This document shows positions 23,853-34,210 of a DNA stretch of 64,000 bases, piece by piece (position 1 is the first letter of the stretch; the number at the start of each line of letters is the position of its first letter). The DNA is from Stropharia rugosoannulata (Eukaryota; Basidiomycota; Agaricomycetes; Agaricales; Strophariaceae). The position numbers and the translations under genes are program-made. The stretch covers positions 62,001-126,000 of the forward strand of contig JANCIK010000001.1 of assembly GCA_028532985.1 (NCBI GenBank), read 5' to 3'. Below the pieces are notes generated by a model that was given only the letters and a program-made list of their open reading frames with translations, was not told the DNA's origin and ran no database searches.

Positions 23853-25465
23853 GAAATTTGGGGTTTCAGCGAAGTCAAGTGAAAGGTCTCAAGCTGGTAA
23901 ATAAATCATGTGATTATTGTTAATGATTCCGGGACTACAACAGGAAACTTTGGGCAGAGTTGTGAATGTAATATTGATTGATTTGGTATGCAAAATACAT
24001 GAAATGCATTTGCCATTTAACAAGTACTATTGAAAATTCTTATACAAAACAAGTTATATATTGACCCTAACAAGACTAGATACATATTATACAAAACATT
24101 GATAGGGCGCTTATGAAGATGATAATTCTGCTCGGAATAACGCGTTCAAGGGCTCGTTAGAAAGCTTGAATCAACATGAAGATGCTCCAAAAACCGCGAG
24201 GCAATTGAGGAAGTTGTTCTTGACTTAGAGCAAAATTAGTCCAAGACAGGGAGATGGAGGAGGACATGGCTACTCACAGGCATCCAGGAATCTCAAAATT
24301 TGTGTAAGGAACGCGTTCAAACCCCACATAGATGGTGAATAAACATGCCAAGTTGCGAAAGCCTTTGTTGAAAATTGAAGGAAGGAGATGATATTTAACT
24401 CTGCAGCAGTAGCCATATGGTCATTAAGGAGGTCGGATATTGAGGGCTTATCGGCTGCCGAAACCTAGACGAATAGTCTATAACTATGTGTAGTAAAAGA
24501 CTCTAAAAAGAATTAGGTAAAAATACAAACAGGAACCCAAGATATGAAGTACTTTACCTGGGGGAGGGAGGAGGAGGAGGAGCACATAAGTGATTTCGGG
24601 TTCCAGGCAATGATATGAAGCGTTTGAGGGCTCGTTGGAAAGCTACAATCAAGGTGAATTCAGCATTGCAAGAATTGAAGAGATGGAAGACGAACCTATG
24701 TCAGAATCAATGGGATACCTCAAAACTCCGAAGTTGGACACAACTTTAGATGCAGGATGCTTGGTTGCTCCATAAGTTAAGCCGTCGTAGAGGCAGGTAC
24801 CTAATGTAGTTCAGTAAGTGTTCCCAAAGTTTGAAGGACTCAGGACAGCTGGAAGCGCACCTATGAATTAATCTGTCCCATCTAGAGGAAGGAGGACACC
24901 TGTATCAACATCGCCTTTATACCCACTAAATCGCGCAATGAATGGTACTGTTGGATAGGTATTAATGAGACGAATCAGGAAATGCTAAAATCATACTGTT
25001 TGGTTGGTTATTGGCAGATATATGACGAAAATTGTGTCCTAAGGGCACTTGACACCTATAAGATGGTACTTGTCTAGTACAGGATGGATTGGCATGATCT
25101 TGGAGATGGTTTGCAGAGGACTAAGATGTTCTTGAAGGTGCAAATGTGAGAAGAATGCTATATCCCCAGCCTACACCCTTTGCACTATGGTTATCTCCCA
25201 GACACTAGCAATCCACATCTTACTATGACTTAAGCAAGATTAAAACCCCACTATAGCCTGTAAGAAGTGTATTACCAATGTCTTTAGATCCACTAGCAGG
25301 AAAGGGTTGAGTGGGCCCAAAGCCAGTAAAAAGACAGAAACAGGACAGAAAGAGTAAGGGCAGTGGTGGTATTTGGCTGGTGTCGCTTACCTGATCGATG
25401 TTCAAGCTTGATCGCCAAATTTAATTCTTTATCTAATCTTCATCAGCAACCACCACATCGCCAGA
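23853..25465. other. Noncoding interior of the Plavaka-type element
   Basis: Separates the divergent minus-strand and plus-strand cargo gene sets, so promoters in both directions are expected. Most of it (24100-25140) is a repeat shared with 47820-48865. No coding frame was seen. Confidence 0.5.
24100..25140 (+). repeat. ~1-kb dispersed repeat, copy A
   Basis: Collinear with 47820-48865 in the same orientation over about 1.04 kb with clear similarity (for example both contain ccgcgaggcaattg and tactgttggataggtatta). It has an internal motif near gggctcgttagaaagct at about 24150, repeated as gggctcgttggaaagct at about 24626; the same ~475-bp spacing occurs in copy B. No open reading frame. 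Confidence 0.75.
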
Positions 25466-27088
25466 ATGGCTCGCTTTCAAGCCAGCCAAAGCTCGCATTG
25501 CCCAATCTACTGTTTCTACTATTTCCAAGAAAGACCTGGAATCCTTACTTCAGTTTCTAGAATCTGACACTACTGCTCTTCGCTATCTCAAATCTAATAA
25601 TAGAGCTGCCTTTGCAGCTTCTGCCAAAGCCTCTGAACTCGGTGCAGTCTATTTCTCTGGCAGCTCCTTTCCTAGCATATATGAAACAATCACATCTGCT
25701 CTTCCACCTCGCCATACACGCTTCCCTACTTTGTTTGCTGCCTATAAAGCTGGAAAAACTGCAGCAAAGTCGTATAAAAAGAGAAAATCCAACTTTACCA
25801 AAGCAACTAGACTTAACTGGACTAACAAGGATCGGGACGAGTTTCTTAAAGGCATCAAGAGGGTAAAGGTTCAGAAACTGGCTGAAAGCGACTACTACCC
25901 CCCCCCTATGCATATCATCACCGAGAATCAGGAAATCATGGACAAATGGAGGGACCATTTTACAGTAGGCAAACAGGCCGATGCTAGGATTCCTCGAAAG
26001 CCATTACATCTGCTTGATCCTTCTAGACTTTCTTTGGACATTGGTCCCGATGAGAATGTGATTCTCGAAGACTCTGAAACTGGTGAAATTGTTGGGGTTG
26101 CTATTCGTGGCTTTTGCAAGCATAAGGGTGCTCTCAAATGGGCGAAGGATACTGCCGAGTTTCAGACTGACATTCGCCGAAATCTTAGGGTATTCTTGTT
26201 TACTGTCTTTGTAACTTATACTAATATTTTTTATAGAAAGAAGATCCTGGGAAGCTTGTTCAGCTTGGTTGGTCTGCAGGTGCCAGAAGCCGATGCGAGT
26301 TTGGCTGGGTCCGAAACATCGTCGCATCAAAGAAGAAACTTTCGGACGATAAAAGGGTTGAGGCCAACATCGAGGGTTCCAATTTGTTTGCCTTTATATG
26401 GCAGCTTATGGAGAAACAGCTTCCTGAGGAGGTGACGACTGATATCAAGAACTTTTCAAAGGTGCTTAAAATTCCTTCAAACAATGGAGAAGGTAACAAC
26501 TACCAGGAGTGCCATGAAGAATCATCGGTGAGGACAATGAAAGAAGGTGATTCGGAGGCTCCAACTACCGATGTTACAAAGTATACTGTGTCTCTGCCCC
26601 ATGAGTCATATGATTTCTTTGGTACTGGTCTTGCCCCACCAGGAGCTTTTATCACAAGAAATTATTCAAGGTATATTTCTCTTGTCGCTATATCTCCATT
26701 TCTGATCATCCACTTTAACTTATAGGCATATGCATAAGGAAGGTCACCCCCACACATATGGAGCAATGCTTACCCTGCATCGTTCCCATAACTGTGTGTC
26801 GTATGGAGGAAACTTCTTTCTTCCAGAATATGGGATTCGTATCCAGCAAGCAACGAACACTTGTATTGTCTGGCAGCCTAAAGGCTTCATGGAACAGGAG
26901 TCCCCAATGTTGATCCGACCACTGAAGACCCTGATTTCCAGCAGCTTGTCGCTGCTATCGTCACTTCAAACACTTTAGCAGCAGCTTGGAGGAAGTATTG
27001 TGAGGGAAAGGTAAACCTAAAGGAGTTTGAGAATATGGTTGATGAAGTTGAAGCTGAGGGGCCTTTGAATCACGAAGGCGATAATTAG
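25466..27088 (+). pseudogene. TET/JBP-like 2-oxoglutarate/Fe(II) dioxygenase, frameshifted
   Basis: Exons about 25466-26189, 26237-26670 and 26726-27088 (introns gtattc...tatag and gtatat...tatag). The start MARF is one base out of frame with FKPAKARIAQSTVSTISKKD, an extra T near 25480. The long N-terminal region has no known domain. The C-terminal part has the double-stranded beta-helix pattern of the family: an HxD/E-type metal motif as HKE (26733-26741), then SYGGNFFLPEYGIRI, then the distal His in LHGTGVP. A one-base deletion near 26884 separates the main frame from that distal His. Active members oxidise 5-methylcytosine in DNA. Basidiomycete TET/JBP genes are known to travel with transposons, mainly KDZ elements; here the carrier is Plavaka-type. 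Glu in place of the usual Asp is unusual. The two frame breaks may be real or sequencing errors. Confidence 0.7.
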
Positions 27089-27469
27089 TAGACTAAAGCT
27101 CCTAGTCATTATTATTTACAAAGTACATTCTACTATTGTACTATGGTTGCGAACGATACCCATTATGTACTGGTATAGCGAAGTTGGGTAAATAATCAGG
27201 TGATCATTATAGTTACACAAACAGTAAATGTTTTTCGCTGTAGGCTTACTATATTCTGTGCTGTTTCAATCGACCCATACATTTCTTACAATGTCTACAA
27301 CAACTTCTTGTCTTTCTATCAAAATGCCCATAGTAGCTAGTCGGCAAACCCACCAGGTGTATTTTGAACTGTTTTCTAAGTGTATGTTTATATGCCAGCT
27401 CAATATAAGCTTTACTGATCGTATCTGCTGCTATTAGTCGGAATACATAGTATTCACCTTATAGCTTAT

Positions 27470-28533
27470 ATGTTTTCATGGCTATACATATTATCCTCAA
27501 CACTGCAAGAGATTCAGGAGCTTATTGCTCCTGGATGGACGAAAAGTATGTTGTATTTATTTTGGATTGTGATATACATTCTTATGTAGTGAAATGTAAT
27601 AGTTCCCTTTGAGCTTCGGGATATTATTTTAGAAGCTTTGTTTTGGGAGCTGCCTAGCTACAAGTCAGGAGGTGTCTTTCGGCAGTTGGGATATAAGGCT
27701 TGGTTAGCAAGCCGAAACACTATGCCTTCGCTGACATCACTGGACCAATATGCAACCCAGCTCCAATTCTGTGAAGACTTTACTAGTTTCTACCGACAGC
27801 ATCGCCTTTCCAGCTGCACCAATGCATTTGCTAACATTTGGGCATTGCAGTTCCGAATTCCCAGAGTCAACAACCAACAGAATACAATCGTGAAACTCTA
27901 TGCGATTATGTTCTCCAATATGCAAGTAAAAGCCTTACAAATTCACTGTGGTGATGTTGCTTGGTTGGTTTCGGAGGTTTTGGATAAATGGGTCGATTCA
28001 TTGGGTCCCCATTTAGTCAACCTTCAGGTTATATATGACTGTCATATGCCAATACTACCGATACAGGTTAGTTGTATACTTCTATGTTACCCTATCTTTA
28101 CTCATATTCTTTATATTAGGATAATCGTCTTGGACTATATCCATGGTGTTCTAGAGACTGGGCCTCTGCTTTAGGTCGTCTTTCATTTCTGAAATCGGTC
28201 ATTATCTATACTCCTCGGTTGCTACATTACCATATGTACGACACCAATCCTAATATGGGTTATATGAGGGACTTTGTTTCCTCACTTGTGTCTGTTGTTT
28301 GGTCGCCGACAATGCCTCAACTGGAACAAGTCTACTTTCTGACAATCCAGGATAAGCATGAAAAGGACGTTCAAAGTTACAGTGATGGCATACAGTTTCT
28401 AGCAGAACGACAAGTATTAGATCAGAATACCCAGAGTTGGAATGGGTGGGTTTGCCGACCAATCAACTTGTATAATAGAGCCCGACAAGACCTGCATAGA
28501 AATGACCACCAGTTGCGACTTTTCTTTAGTTAG
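27470..28533 (+). CDS. F-box-like cargo protein, 317 aa, 3 exons
   Basis: Exons 27470-27545, 27603-28066 and 28120-28533 join in phase (introns gtatgt...taatag, gttagt...attag). The product begins MFSWLYILSSTLQEIQELIA. Its exon-2 start, IPFELRDIILEALFWELPSY, resembles the first helices of an F-box or related fungal adaptor. The rest has Trp/Leu-rich blocks (VSEVLDKWVDSLGPHLVNLQ and PWCSRDWASALGRLSFLKSV) and ends HQLRLFFS. No domain is certain. It is intact, lies downstream of the TET/JBP-like gene on the same strand, and is the last gene before the right end of the transposon. An adaptor role would be inference. Confidence 0.65.
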
Positions 28534-28814
28534 TTTTTGTAATTAGATTAGAATTTACCCTATAGCTATAGAATTTATGGTTTTACAGTGGAATGTACAA
28601 GTTTTATATGGTTATAAGAAAATGTACATAAAAAAGACTTGTAGAGACCTAAAGAGACCTACAGAGACCTACAAAGCTATACTTGGTTTAAGGCAAGGCT
28701 AAAAAGACTGCCGAAGACCTATCAAGCTATTTAAAGATATGATTGGGGCTTTAATTAAATCTAGTTTGAAACGATGGACTAAAAGTTACTAAAATGTCTT
28801 TAAATAGCTCTCGG
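28534..28814. other. Subterminal repeat zone (right)
   Basis: Contains repeated gacctacagagacctac and aaaaaagact words (28625-28720), the right-hand counterpart of the left subterminal zone. No gene. Confidence 0.6.
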
Positions 28815-28836
28815 CAAAAAAGTGATTTTCCTGATG
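28815..28836 (-). repeat. Right terminal inverted repeat of the Plavaka-type element
   Basis: Reads CAAAAAAGTG, one base, then TTTTCCTGATG on the plus strand, and is the inverted partner of 17067-17088 with one mismatch. It is followed by TG (28837-28838), the second copy of the 2-bp duplication. Confidence 0.85.
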
Positions 28837-30147
28837 TGGTGCATGGTGCAGAATGAAGGGACCTGAGGAGTATGTTCCCAGCATAGCTTCAAGGCTGGTG
28901 ATGTAAGCCCTTCCTTCTGGAACAACGAGGCTGGCGTGCAGAAGTTTACCATATAGTTTCTGTACGTCTTCCAGGGTGTGTGTCGGCCTCGCTTGCCATT
29001 CCAAAATAGCATTGGTATACTTCTTACGCTTTTCCTCTGTAATTGAAACTGTGCGTGATTGTAGATGCCACTGAAAACCGATGTATGGTACTGATTGCGA
29101 AAAGGGAATTGTTTTGTTAGCCTCCCATGGAATCCCAAGCACCTTTGATAGTTTGTCAATGTCCGCATCACTGTATGAAAAAAGTGCATCGTGCAGAGAT
29201 CGGGGTGATTTTTCTGCAAAATCCCGCAGTGGATATGTCATGTCATCGTCGAATTCAGCTACCTGGTCATTTGGCATGGTGTCGCCTTGATACCAAACCC
29301 ATCCCCCTGAACGGATCCGCCCACCATTTGACTGAATTGATTGTCTCCACTTTTCGCGCTGTGAATTGTATGACGAGATATGTTTGCGCTGTATTCGAAA
29401 CCATATATGGTCGTCTACCCATTTTGATACAGGACCAATTCCAGTTGCACGGAATATGTCTGCTCTGGCGTCGCTGATCTCTCCAAAGACTCCTCCTGCA
29501 GATGACAGTCCGAAGTTGTTATTGGTGTTGATTGCATACTGGTCATGTTCCCGTAGCCGCACCACCAGTCCTGGCCACTGTGATGGAACAACTGGGATGT
29601 TCCGATATGCTTCGGAAACATCACGGATAGATGCCTCGGAACCTGGAGGGAGATTATAAATGATGTAAGATACTGTTTCAAAGGTGCCCCAGGTACAAGG
29701 GTAGAGGTTAGAATCAATTGTATAGTTAATGGATGAAATATTAGACAGGGTAGAAGAATTGTATGGATGAGAGAAATTATGTACTGCACGAAATTTGCCT
29801 GGTTTACCTGGCTTCGGAACCAAGGAAAGAGGCGAGGTTTGGAAGGGCCCAATTGCCGCTTCGACCTCACCTTTGGAAAAAGGACCAATGTATTGGCCAT
29901 GTTCAAATTCCCTATCAATAATGGTATGGTAAGCGTCCGAAAAAGTATATAAAGATTGTGAATTTGGTGGGGTTGAGGTCATGTATATTTGACGAATCCC
30001 CACATCAAATCCGTGCCGAAGAGAATTAGGAATGTTAGAGTACTTATTAAATAGACCCAGGTCCTTGAGTAACACTTCCCAATTATCCGCGTTATATGGT
30101 GTCAGAGTTCGCTTCTTTCTGAGCTCGAGGACACGTCTGAGCGCCAT
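28837..30147 (-). pseudogene. Reverse transcriptase of the DIRS-like element, cut at its C-terminus
   Basis: A start at ATG 30147 (MALRRVLELRKKRTLTPYNA) is likely; the frame is open to 30300 but there overlaps the gag zinc-finger region. Motifs in order: FQTSPLSLVPKPGKPGKFRA with VHNFSHP (RT motifs 1-2), SIRDVSEAYRNIPV (first catalytic Asp), SSAGGVFG and KWVDDHIWFRI (VDD box, DIRS style, about residue 245), then VPYIGFQWHL. The domain should continue into RNase H but stops at HHAP, where the Plavaka-type element is inserted. The frame then reads into the terminal repeat and ends at 28789. Overlap of about 55 bp with gag implies frameshift expression in the living element. Confidence 0.85.
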
Positions 30148-31574
30148 GGTCCTTCCTCCCACATCCTGAACACTCGTGTCTGTTGTCATGCAATCTGTCG
30201 TTACATCCCCGTGGACTGTTCCAGTCCAGACAGATGGTGCTCCCGTTTGGTGCCACGAGCCTTCCAGCTTCGTTTTTATGGCACCGAGCCTTGTTTCCAT
30301 CCCATAACTTTGCTGACCGGCAGGCTGCTGTATCGTGGTTGTTGCGTCCCAGGCATGTGGCGCAGACTGAGGGGCCTCTCGAGGCTGCGCCGTTACGAAA
30401 AAAGGCGGGTTTCGATGGCAAGACTACCATTGGAGAGGCTGACCGTCGGTAAGGAGGGGGAGAGCGTTTTCGGGGGGATGCATTTGCCTGGTAACGCCAC
30501 AGTGGCGATCGAGACCTCGAGCGATTTTTTGGCTTTCCGCTGGCACTAAATTGGCTCGGTTCACGCTGAGGTCTCCTGTTTGGCGTGCGGAATGCTCTGT
30601 CCTCTCTGCTGTTGTAGACACTTTCTCGTGCTAGTTTAAGCTAAAGATGGTATGCTGCATTGTTGAGACGCAGATAGATGCATTGCCGGAGAGAAGCATT
30701 GTTGAGAAGAAGCATTGTTGGGAAGACGCATTGTTGCAAAGTGTATGACGTGTGATGTATGAAGCATGAAGCAGGATGCGTTTGATATATTGGCGCAAGG
30801 GTTGCGCGAGAGATATACAATGGTGTACATGAAGCAGGTTAGCCCTATCAAGATGCGGTTTGTGCCGGAAAGTACTGACCTCATTAATCGAGTCCAACTG
30901 TGCTTTATCCATTATTTCCCTATGTATTGACTGCAGCAGGTTTTCGTTCATCAGGGCAATGTTGAAACCCTTGCTGTCAGGCTGCCTTAAGCTGTCATGC
31001 CAGTTACGCCGGACTCGAGATTGGTAGACTATGAGGGCGTCTTCCCCAAACTCGCGTTATCTGTACGGGTGAACGTCTAAATTCATGAAGAACTGCGCGA
31101 GAGCTTGAATTGCTTTTGCTGGCCACTCAATTTTTGTTATCTCTTGTATTAAGACGGTTTTAGCAATCGACATCTGCCGCCACGATAAGGCAATGTCCTG
31201 AACAACATGTTTGGAGGCTTTAATCGCCGTCAGCGGCCGCAGAGATACCATGTCCTCTATCCTTGCCAGCCCGAAGCTTTCTTCTGCTTGGGTTCGCTGA
31301 TTCTGGGCAGCGTCAACACATCCTTCCTGCGTGAAATACCAGAGCTCGACATAGTCTCCTTCTTCTAGTCGCTTTAGTGCGTATGCCGAAGGTCGTGGTG
31401 CGATGTAGTCGCCTACCAGAGAATTCTCATTGAAGTCTGCCATCTTGAAGCGTTTCTTCTCGCTCTCGGTAGGCCCCTGAGGCTGGTCCATTTGACCAGG
31501 TAAGTTGTCGGGTGGTACTCCCTGCTGAGGCTGATGTGGTGGCAGTTGCAGTTGCTGTTGTTGCTCTGGGTCTG

Positions 31575-31610
<36 letters not shown>

Positions 31611-31818
31611 CCAATGCGGCCTGGTCAGCCGCCACTTGCTGGTTCCAGGCCTGTAAGCGTTCTTCTTGCGAGAGATTCTAGGTTTCGTTCAGCTGGTGTA
31701 TTGCTTGCTCATTTGTTAAACCTGTGTTCATCAATAGAGTGCGAAGAGCCTGGTAATGCGGTCCAGCGTGATTAGGTTGCACTTCTAAGGTTGGGTTCTG
31801 CTCTATTCTTTCAGCCAT
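30092..31818 (-). pseudogene. Gag-like protein of the DIRS-like element
   Basis: ATG 31818 begins MAERIEQNPTLEVQPN. In-frame TAG at 31678-31680 and TAA at 31057-31059 interrupt it; Gln codons are expected at both. A poly-Gln/Pro tract (about 31555-31617) follows the first stop. A 239-bp intron (30879-30641, gtcagt...tttag) joins QLDSINE to LKLARESVYNSRED. The C-terminus is a Cys/His-rich region, CATCLGRNNHDTAAC, then ICLDWNSPRGC and HECSGCGRKDHGAQTC, the zinc-binding pattern of fungal DIRS gag proteins, ending NSDTI-stop at 30092. It would package the element RNA. The intron holds several copies of an aacaatgc word. Confidence 0.75.
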
Positions 31819-32040
31819 TGGTTCCGAACAGCGTAGGTACCAAGTGAAGTCGGCTCTTGCAATGTCTCAAGAAAAGATGGAATCTACGCGTAGATTACGA
31901 GAGCGGTCTTTGCGAGGCTGATAGCTGCCGCTCTTCGCGTGTGGTGGTCGTGAGCTCGAAGGAAGCGAGTCACGCATGTCACACCACGCTCACGCAAAGA
32001 CACGATTCTATTCTCTGCTCGTGCCTCCCTACGACGAGAA

Positions 32041-33035
32041 TACACAACACGGAAAAACGTGGTTAACGGCATATGTGTTCTCCTTAACTGGTACACCAGC
32101 TTTTTCGTTAAGCACGAACATCCTCCAGTCATTAGGGTACATTTTCGCGGACGGACTGTTGGTACGGTTTTTATTTTATCAGTTATGATACGATGTATCG
32201 CATATTAAATATCAATAAACGCAGTTATGGAGATGCAAGCACATGGTATCGGGTTCATGGAAATGGATGTCTATCCCTCTATGTTTATACATATGCGAGA
32301 TCCGTAAGTCCCTCACAACAAGAACAAACTCTCGCTCTCCAACAAAAAAACAGACCTGACATACATCTACACTTTACCAGTGCTCCTCGGCGCCTTCACA
32401 GTTCCCTCCTTCCTCGGCGAGTTCAAATCTGGATGGTTCAAGACCGCAGCAAAAGAAACAGACTCCAACATCATCCTCGCCCTCTCTCTCTCCAGCACAG
32501 CCGCGACCAACGTCTCCGCCACCTTCATCATATGTCGCTGAATCTTAGCGTCCACCACAGAGGACACCCCCGGAAAAGGCCGCTTCAAGCGTTTTGTCGT
32601 GGCCTTAATACAATCGGCGGTGCTGTACACCATCTCAAGCGTACTCTACCTCGTCTCCGTGGCTATATCAGCACGTCCTACGAGTCTCGGCGTTACTGCT
32701 TTTGAGATATCGAATTATACCGTGCTGGTGAATATGCTCATGACTGTGAGTGCGGTCACTTCTTTCTGATATTTACTTGTAGTTGTAAGCCTAGAGATGC
32801 TGATGATGAGGTTTAGGGAATCGCCCCTACGCTTATGGTAGCACAGGTAACACTCTCGGAGACCCTGGCTCAGAACGCACCCCTTGGAAGTCGGCATATG
32901 ACGACGCTGAATTTCCAGCAATATGACAGCGAAACCTCCTCTCCAGAGGATGTCCCCGACGACGGGGGTGCTGTACCAGCGCATGTGCAGACTCAAAAAC
33001 AATATACGGGTAATGGTTCAGATTACGTCGTTTAG
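32041..33035 (+). pseudogene. 3' part of the interrupted multi-pass membrane protein gene
   Basis: Exons about 32041-32161, 32225-32303, 32354-32745 and 32817-33035 join in phase. They supply the helices missing from the 5' part at 14401: ILQSLGYIFADGLLL, WKWMSIPLCLYICEI, YTLPVLLGAFTVPSFLGEF, ALSLSSTAATNVSATFIIC, AVLYTISSVLYLVSVAI and a last helix before a Ser/Asp-rich cytosolic tail ending GSDYVV. An in-frame TGA at 32539-32541 (after FIICR) lies where CGA is expected, so the gene decayed further after being split. Function is unknown. Confidence 0.75.
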
Positions 33036-33586
33036 TACATGGTTTCCGGCACAGAAGTAGTTATTTTTACATTCATTTGCGATAAGTCGAGGTCGATTGT
33101 ATAACACATGTACCTGTATGCAAAGTTGAAGTCAATGCACAGTTGCGAACCCAACGTCCAGTCATGGAGTAGCGTCGAATGCGTGGAGCGCATGCGTGCG
33201 ACGGCCGGGGTGTGACTATATGAAGGGGTTGTCATCAGCAGCATTCGTGATTTAGCGGGGTGTTCAAGACGAGGCCGAGGCTCAGTGCCCAGATTGCGGC
33301 ACTTCAGCTCTCAGGTTGCAGGGAATCCCGGACGCTTACGGTCTGCGTGGCGGAACATAGCTGCCCTTCGAGCATCATGGGATCAGTGATGAGTGCCTTC
33401 CTGATTCGTCGTTCCGACTCCTGCAAGTCCCGTCCTCACTTCGAGAATTTCCAACCATCGCCCCTGGTTTATAATTCATAGAGTGGCTGTAGGTCTTGGT
33501 TAAAAGGGCAATACACCCTCCGGGCAGACGTTTACTATTTTGCGTCCCCCCGGTGCCCCTTTCTCACACTTTCGCTGACCCCGGAC
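33036..33586. other. Intergenic, nothing recognised
   Basis: Mixed composition; no coding frame, repeat or RNA gene that I can support. Confidence 0.4.
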
Positions 33587-34210
33587 ATGAACAATGCAAA
33601 AGCATCACTACGGATCATGGCGGCTGCAGCGGACGGCGTGATGGGTATGCCTTGGGTGAAAGGCGCAGCGGGGATCGCGCTCGAGATTGTCAATGCCTTG
33701 GAAAGTCTGTACATCTGAATCACCTATGAATATATTAATACAGGCTGCACGAACGAATAAAGAAGCGTGCAAAGACCTTGCCATACGAATAACCCGGATT
33801 CTGATTGTTATTCACGAGAATACGCGGGACGGGCATATTTACCAGTCATCCAATGCCGACGACTTCACGAGGTAAATTAACACGCATTCTCACCGTCTTT
33901 CTCTCTCTTATGCAGACACCAACAGAGATTTAAAGTCCATTCTGAAAGTTGTACGACCACTCTCTTCCATTGGGAGGCTGAGGGGCATGTGGAAATCTGA
34001 CGCAATCAAGCAGCAGCTGACTAAGTGTGACCAGCTGCTCAATGACTCTCGTGATATTTTTCTGGTACGTACCACGTACACTGCCTTGCACAGATCGAAG
34101 GATGTACAGCTGAACTAAACGTAAATCCGTGTTCACCTGGATCTTTCCAGGAAACATCATTCAGAGGCAATCACACCTGTCAAGTTATTAATGGCATATG
34201 TTCAGCATAG
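33587..34210 (+). pseudogene. MLKL/NLR N-terminal-like helical domain gene, short
   Basis: ATG 33587 starts MNNAKASLRIMAAAADGVMG, then WVKGAAGIALEI, a spliced AARTNKEACKDLAIRITRIL, then DLKSILKVVRPLSSIGRLRG and QLLNDSRDIFL, and a last exon ETSFRGNHTCQVINGICSA-stop (34151-34210). The series of helices with NKEACKDLA resembles the N-terminal signalling domain of Agaricomycete NLRs and MLKL-like proteins, which act in cell death and heterokaryon incompatibility. No nucleotide-binding or repeat domain follows. Splice phases at the first intron and at the 33876-33916 intron do not fit cleanly, so this is probably a truncated, decaying copy. The minus-strand exon at 11036-11138 is a paralogue. Confidence 0.45.

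Larger units (their letters stand above)
17067..28836 (-). mobile_element. Plavaka/CACTA-like DNA transposon, 11,770 bp, with cargo genes
   Basis: The ends are 22-bp inverted repeats with one mismatch (17067-17088 and 28815-28836: CATCAGGAAAA, one variable base, then CACTTTTTTG minus its shared base). They are flanked by a 2-bp duplication, TG. Excision restores the interrupted DIRS frame (HHAP joined to RGTT), which proves the boundaries. Subterminal zones are rich in aaaaagac and gagacct words, as in CACTA-type elements. Contents: minus strand, a DUF6532-like gene, a Plavaka transposase and a 167-aa gene; plus strand, a TET/JBP-like dioxygenase gene and an F-box-like gene. The strand given is that of the transposase. 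The element is non-autonomous now because its transposase is broken. Confidence 0.85.
14776..32040 (-). mobile_element. DIRS-like tyrosine-recombinase retrotransposon (host to nested insertion)
   Basis: On the minus strand the order is gag-like protein with zinc-finger region, reverse transcriptase, RNase H, tyrosine recombinase, which is the signature order of DIRS-type elements. The outer edges are approximate: they are set by where the host membrane gene stops and resumes. DIRS elements usually make no target-site duplication and carry split or inverted terminal repeats. I could not align such repeats by eye, although a short shared word (gcatgtcac) sits near both edges. All four protein regions carry lesions or are interrupted, so the copy is dead. 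A Plavaka-type transposon sits inside it at 17067-28836. Confidence 0.8.

Noticed and set aside
28789..28836. C-terminal extension ENHFFAESYLKTF of the RT frame
   Set aside because: It is read-through into the terminal repeat of the inserted transposon, not part of the RT.
31512..31775. Plus-strand Val/Ala-rich 87-aa frame
   Set aside because: Antisense of the poly-Gln tract of the DIRS gag gene.
14776..32040. Target-site duplication around the DIRS-like element
   Set aside because: None found, and elements that insert by tyrosine recombinase are not expected to make one; the shared gcatgtcac near both edges is too short to call.
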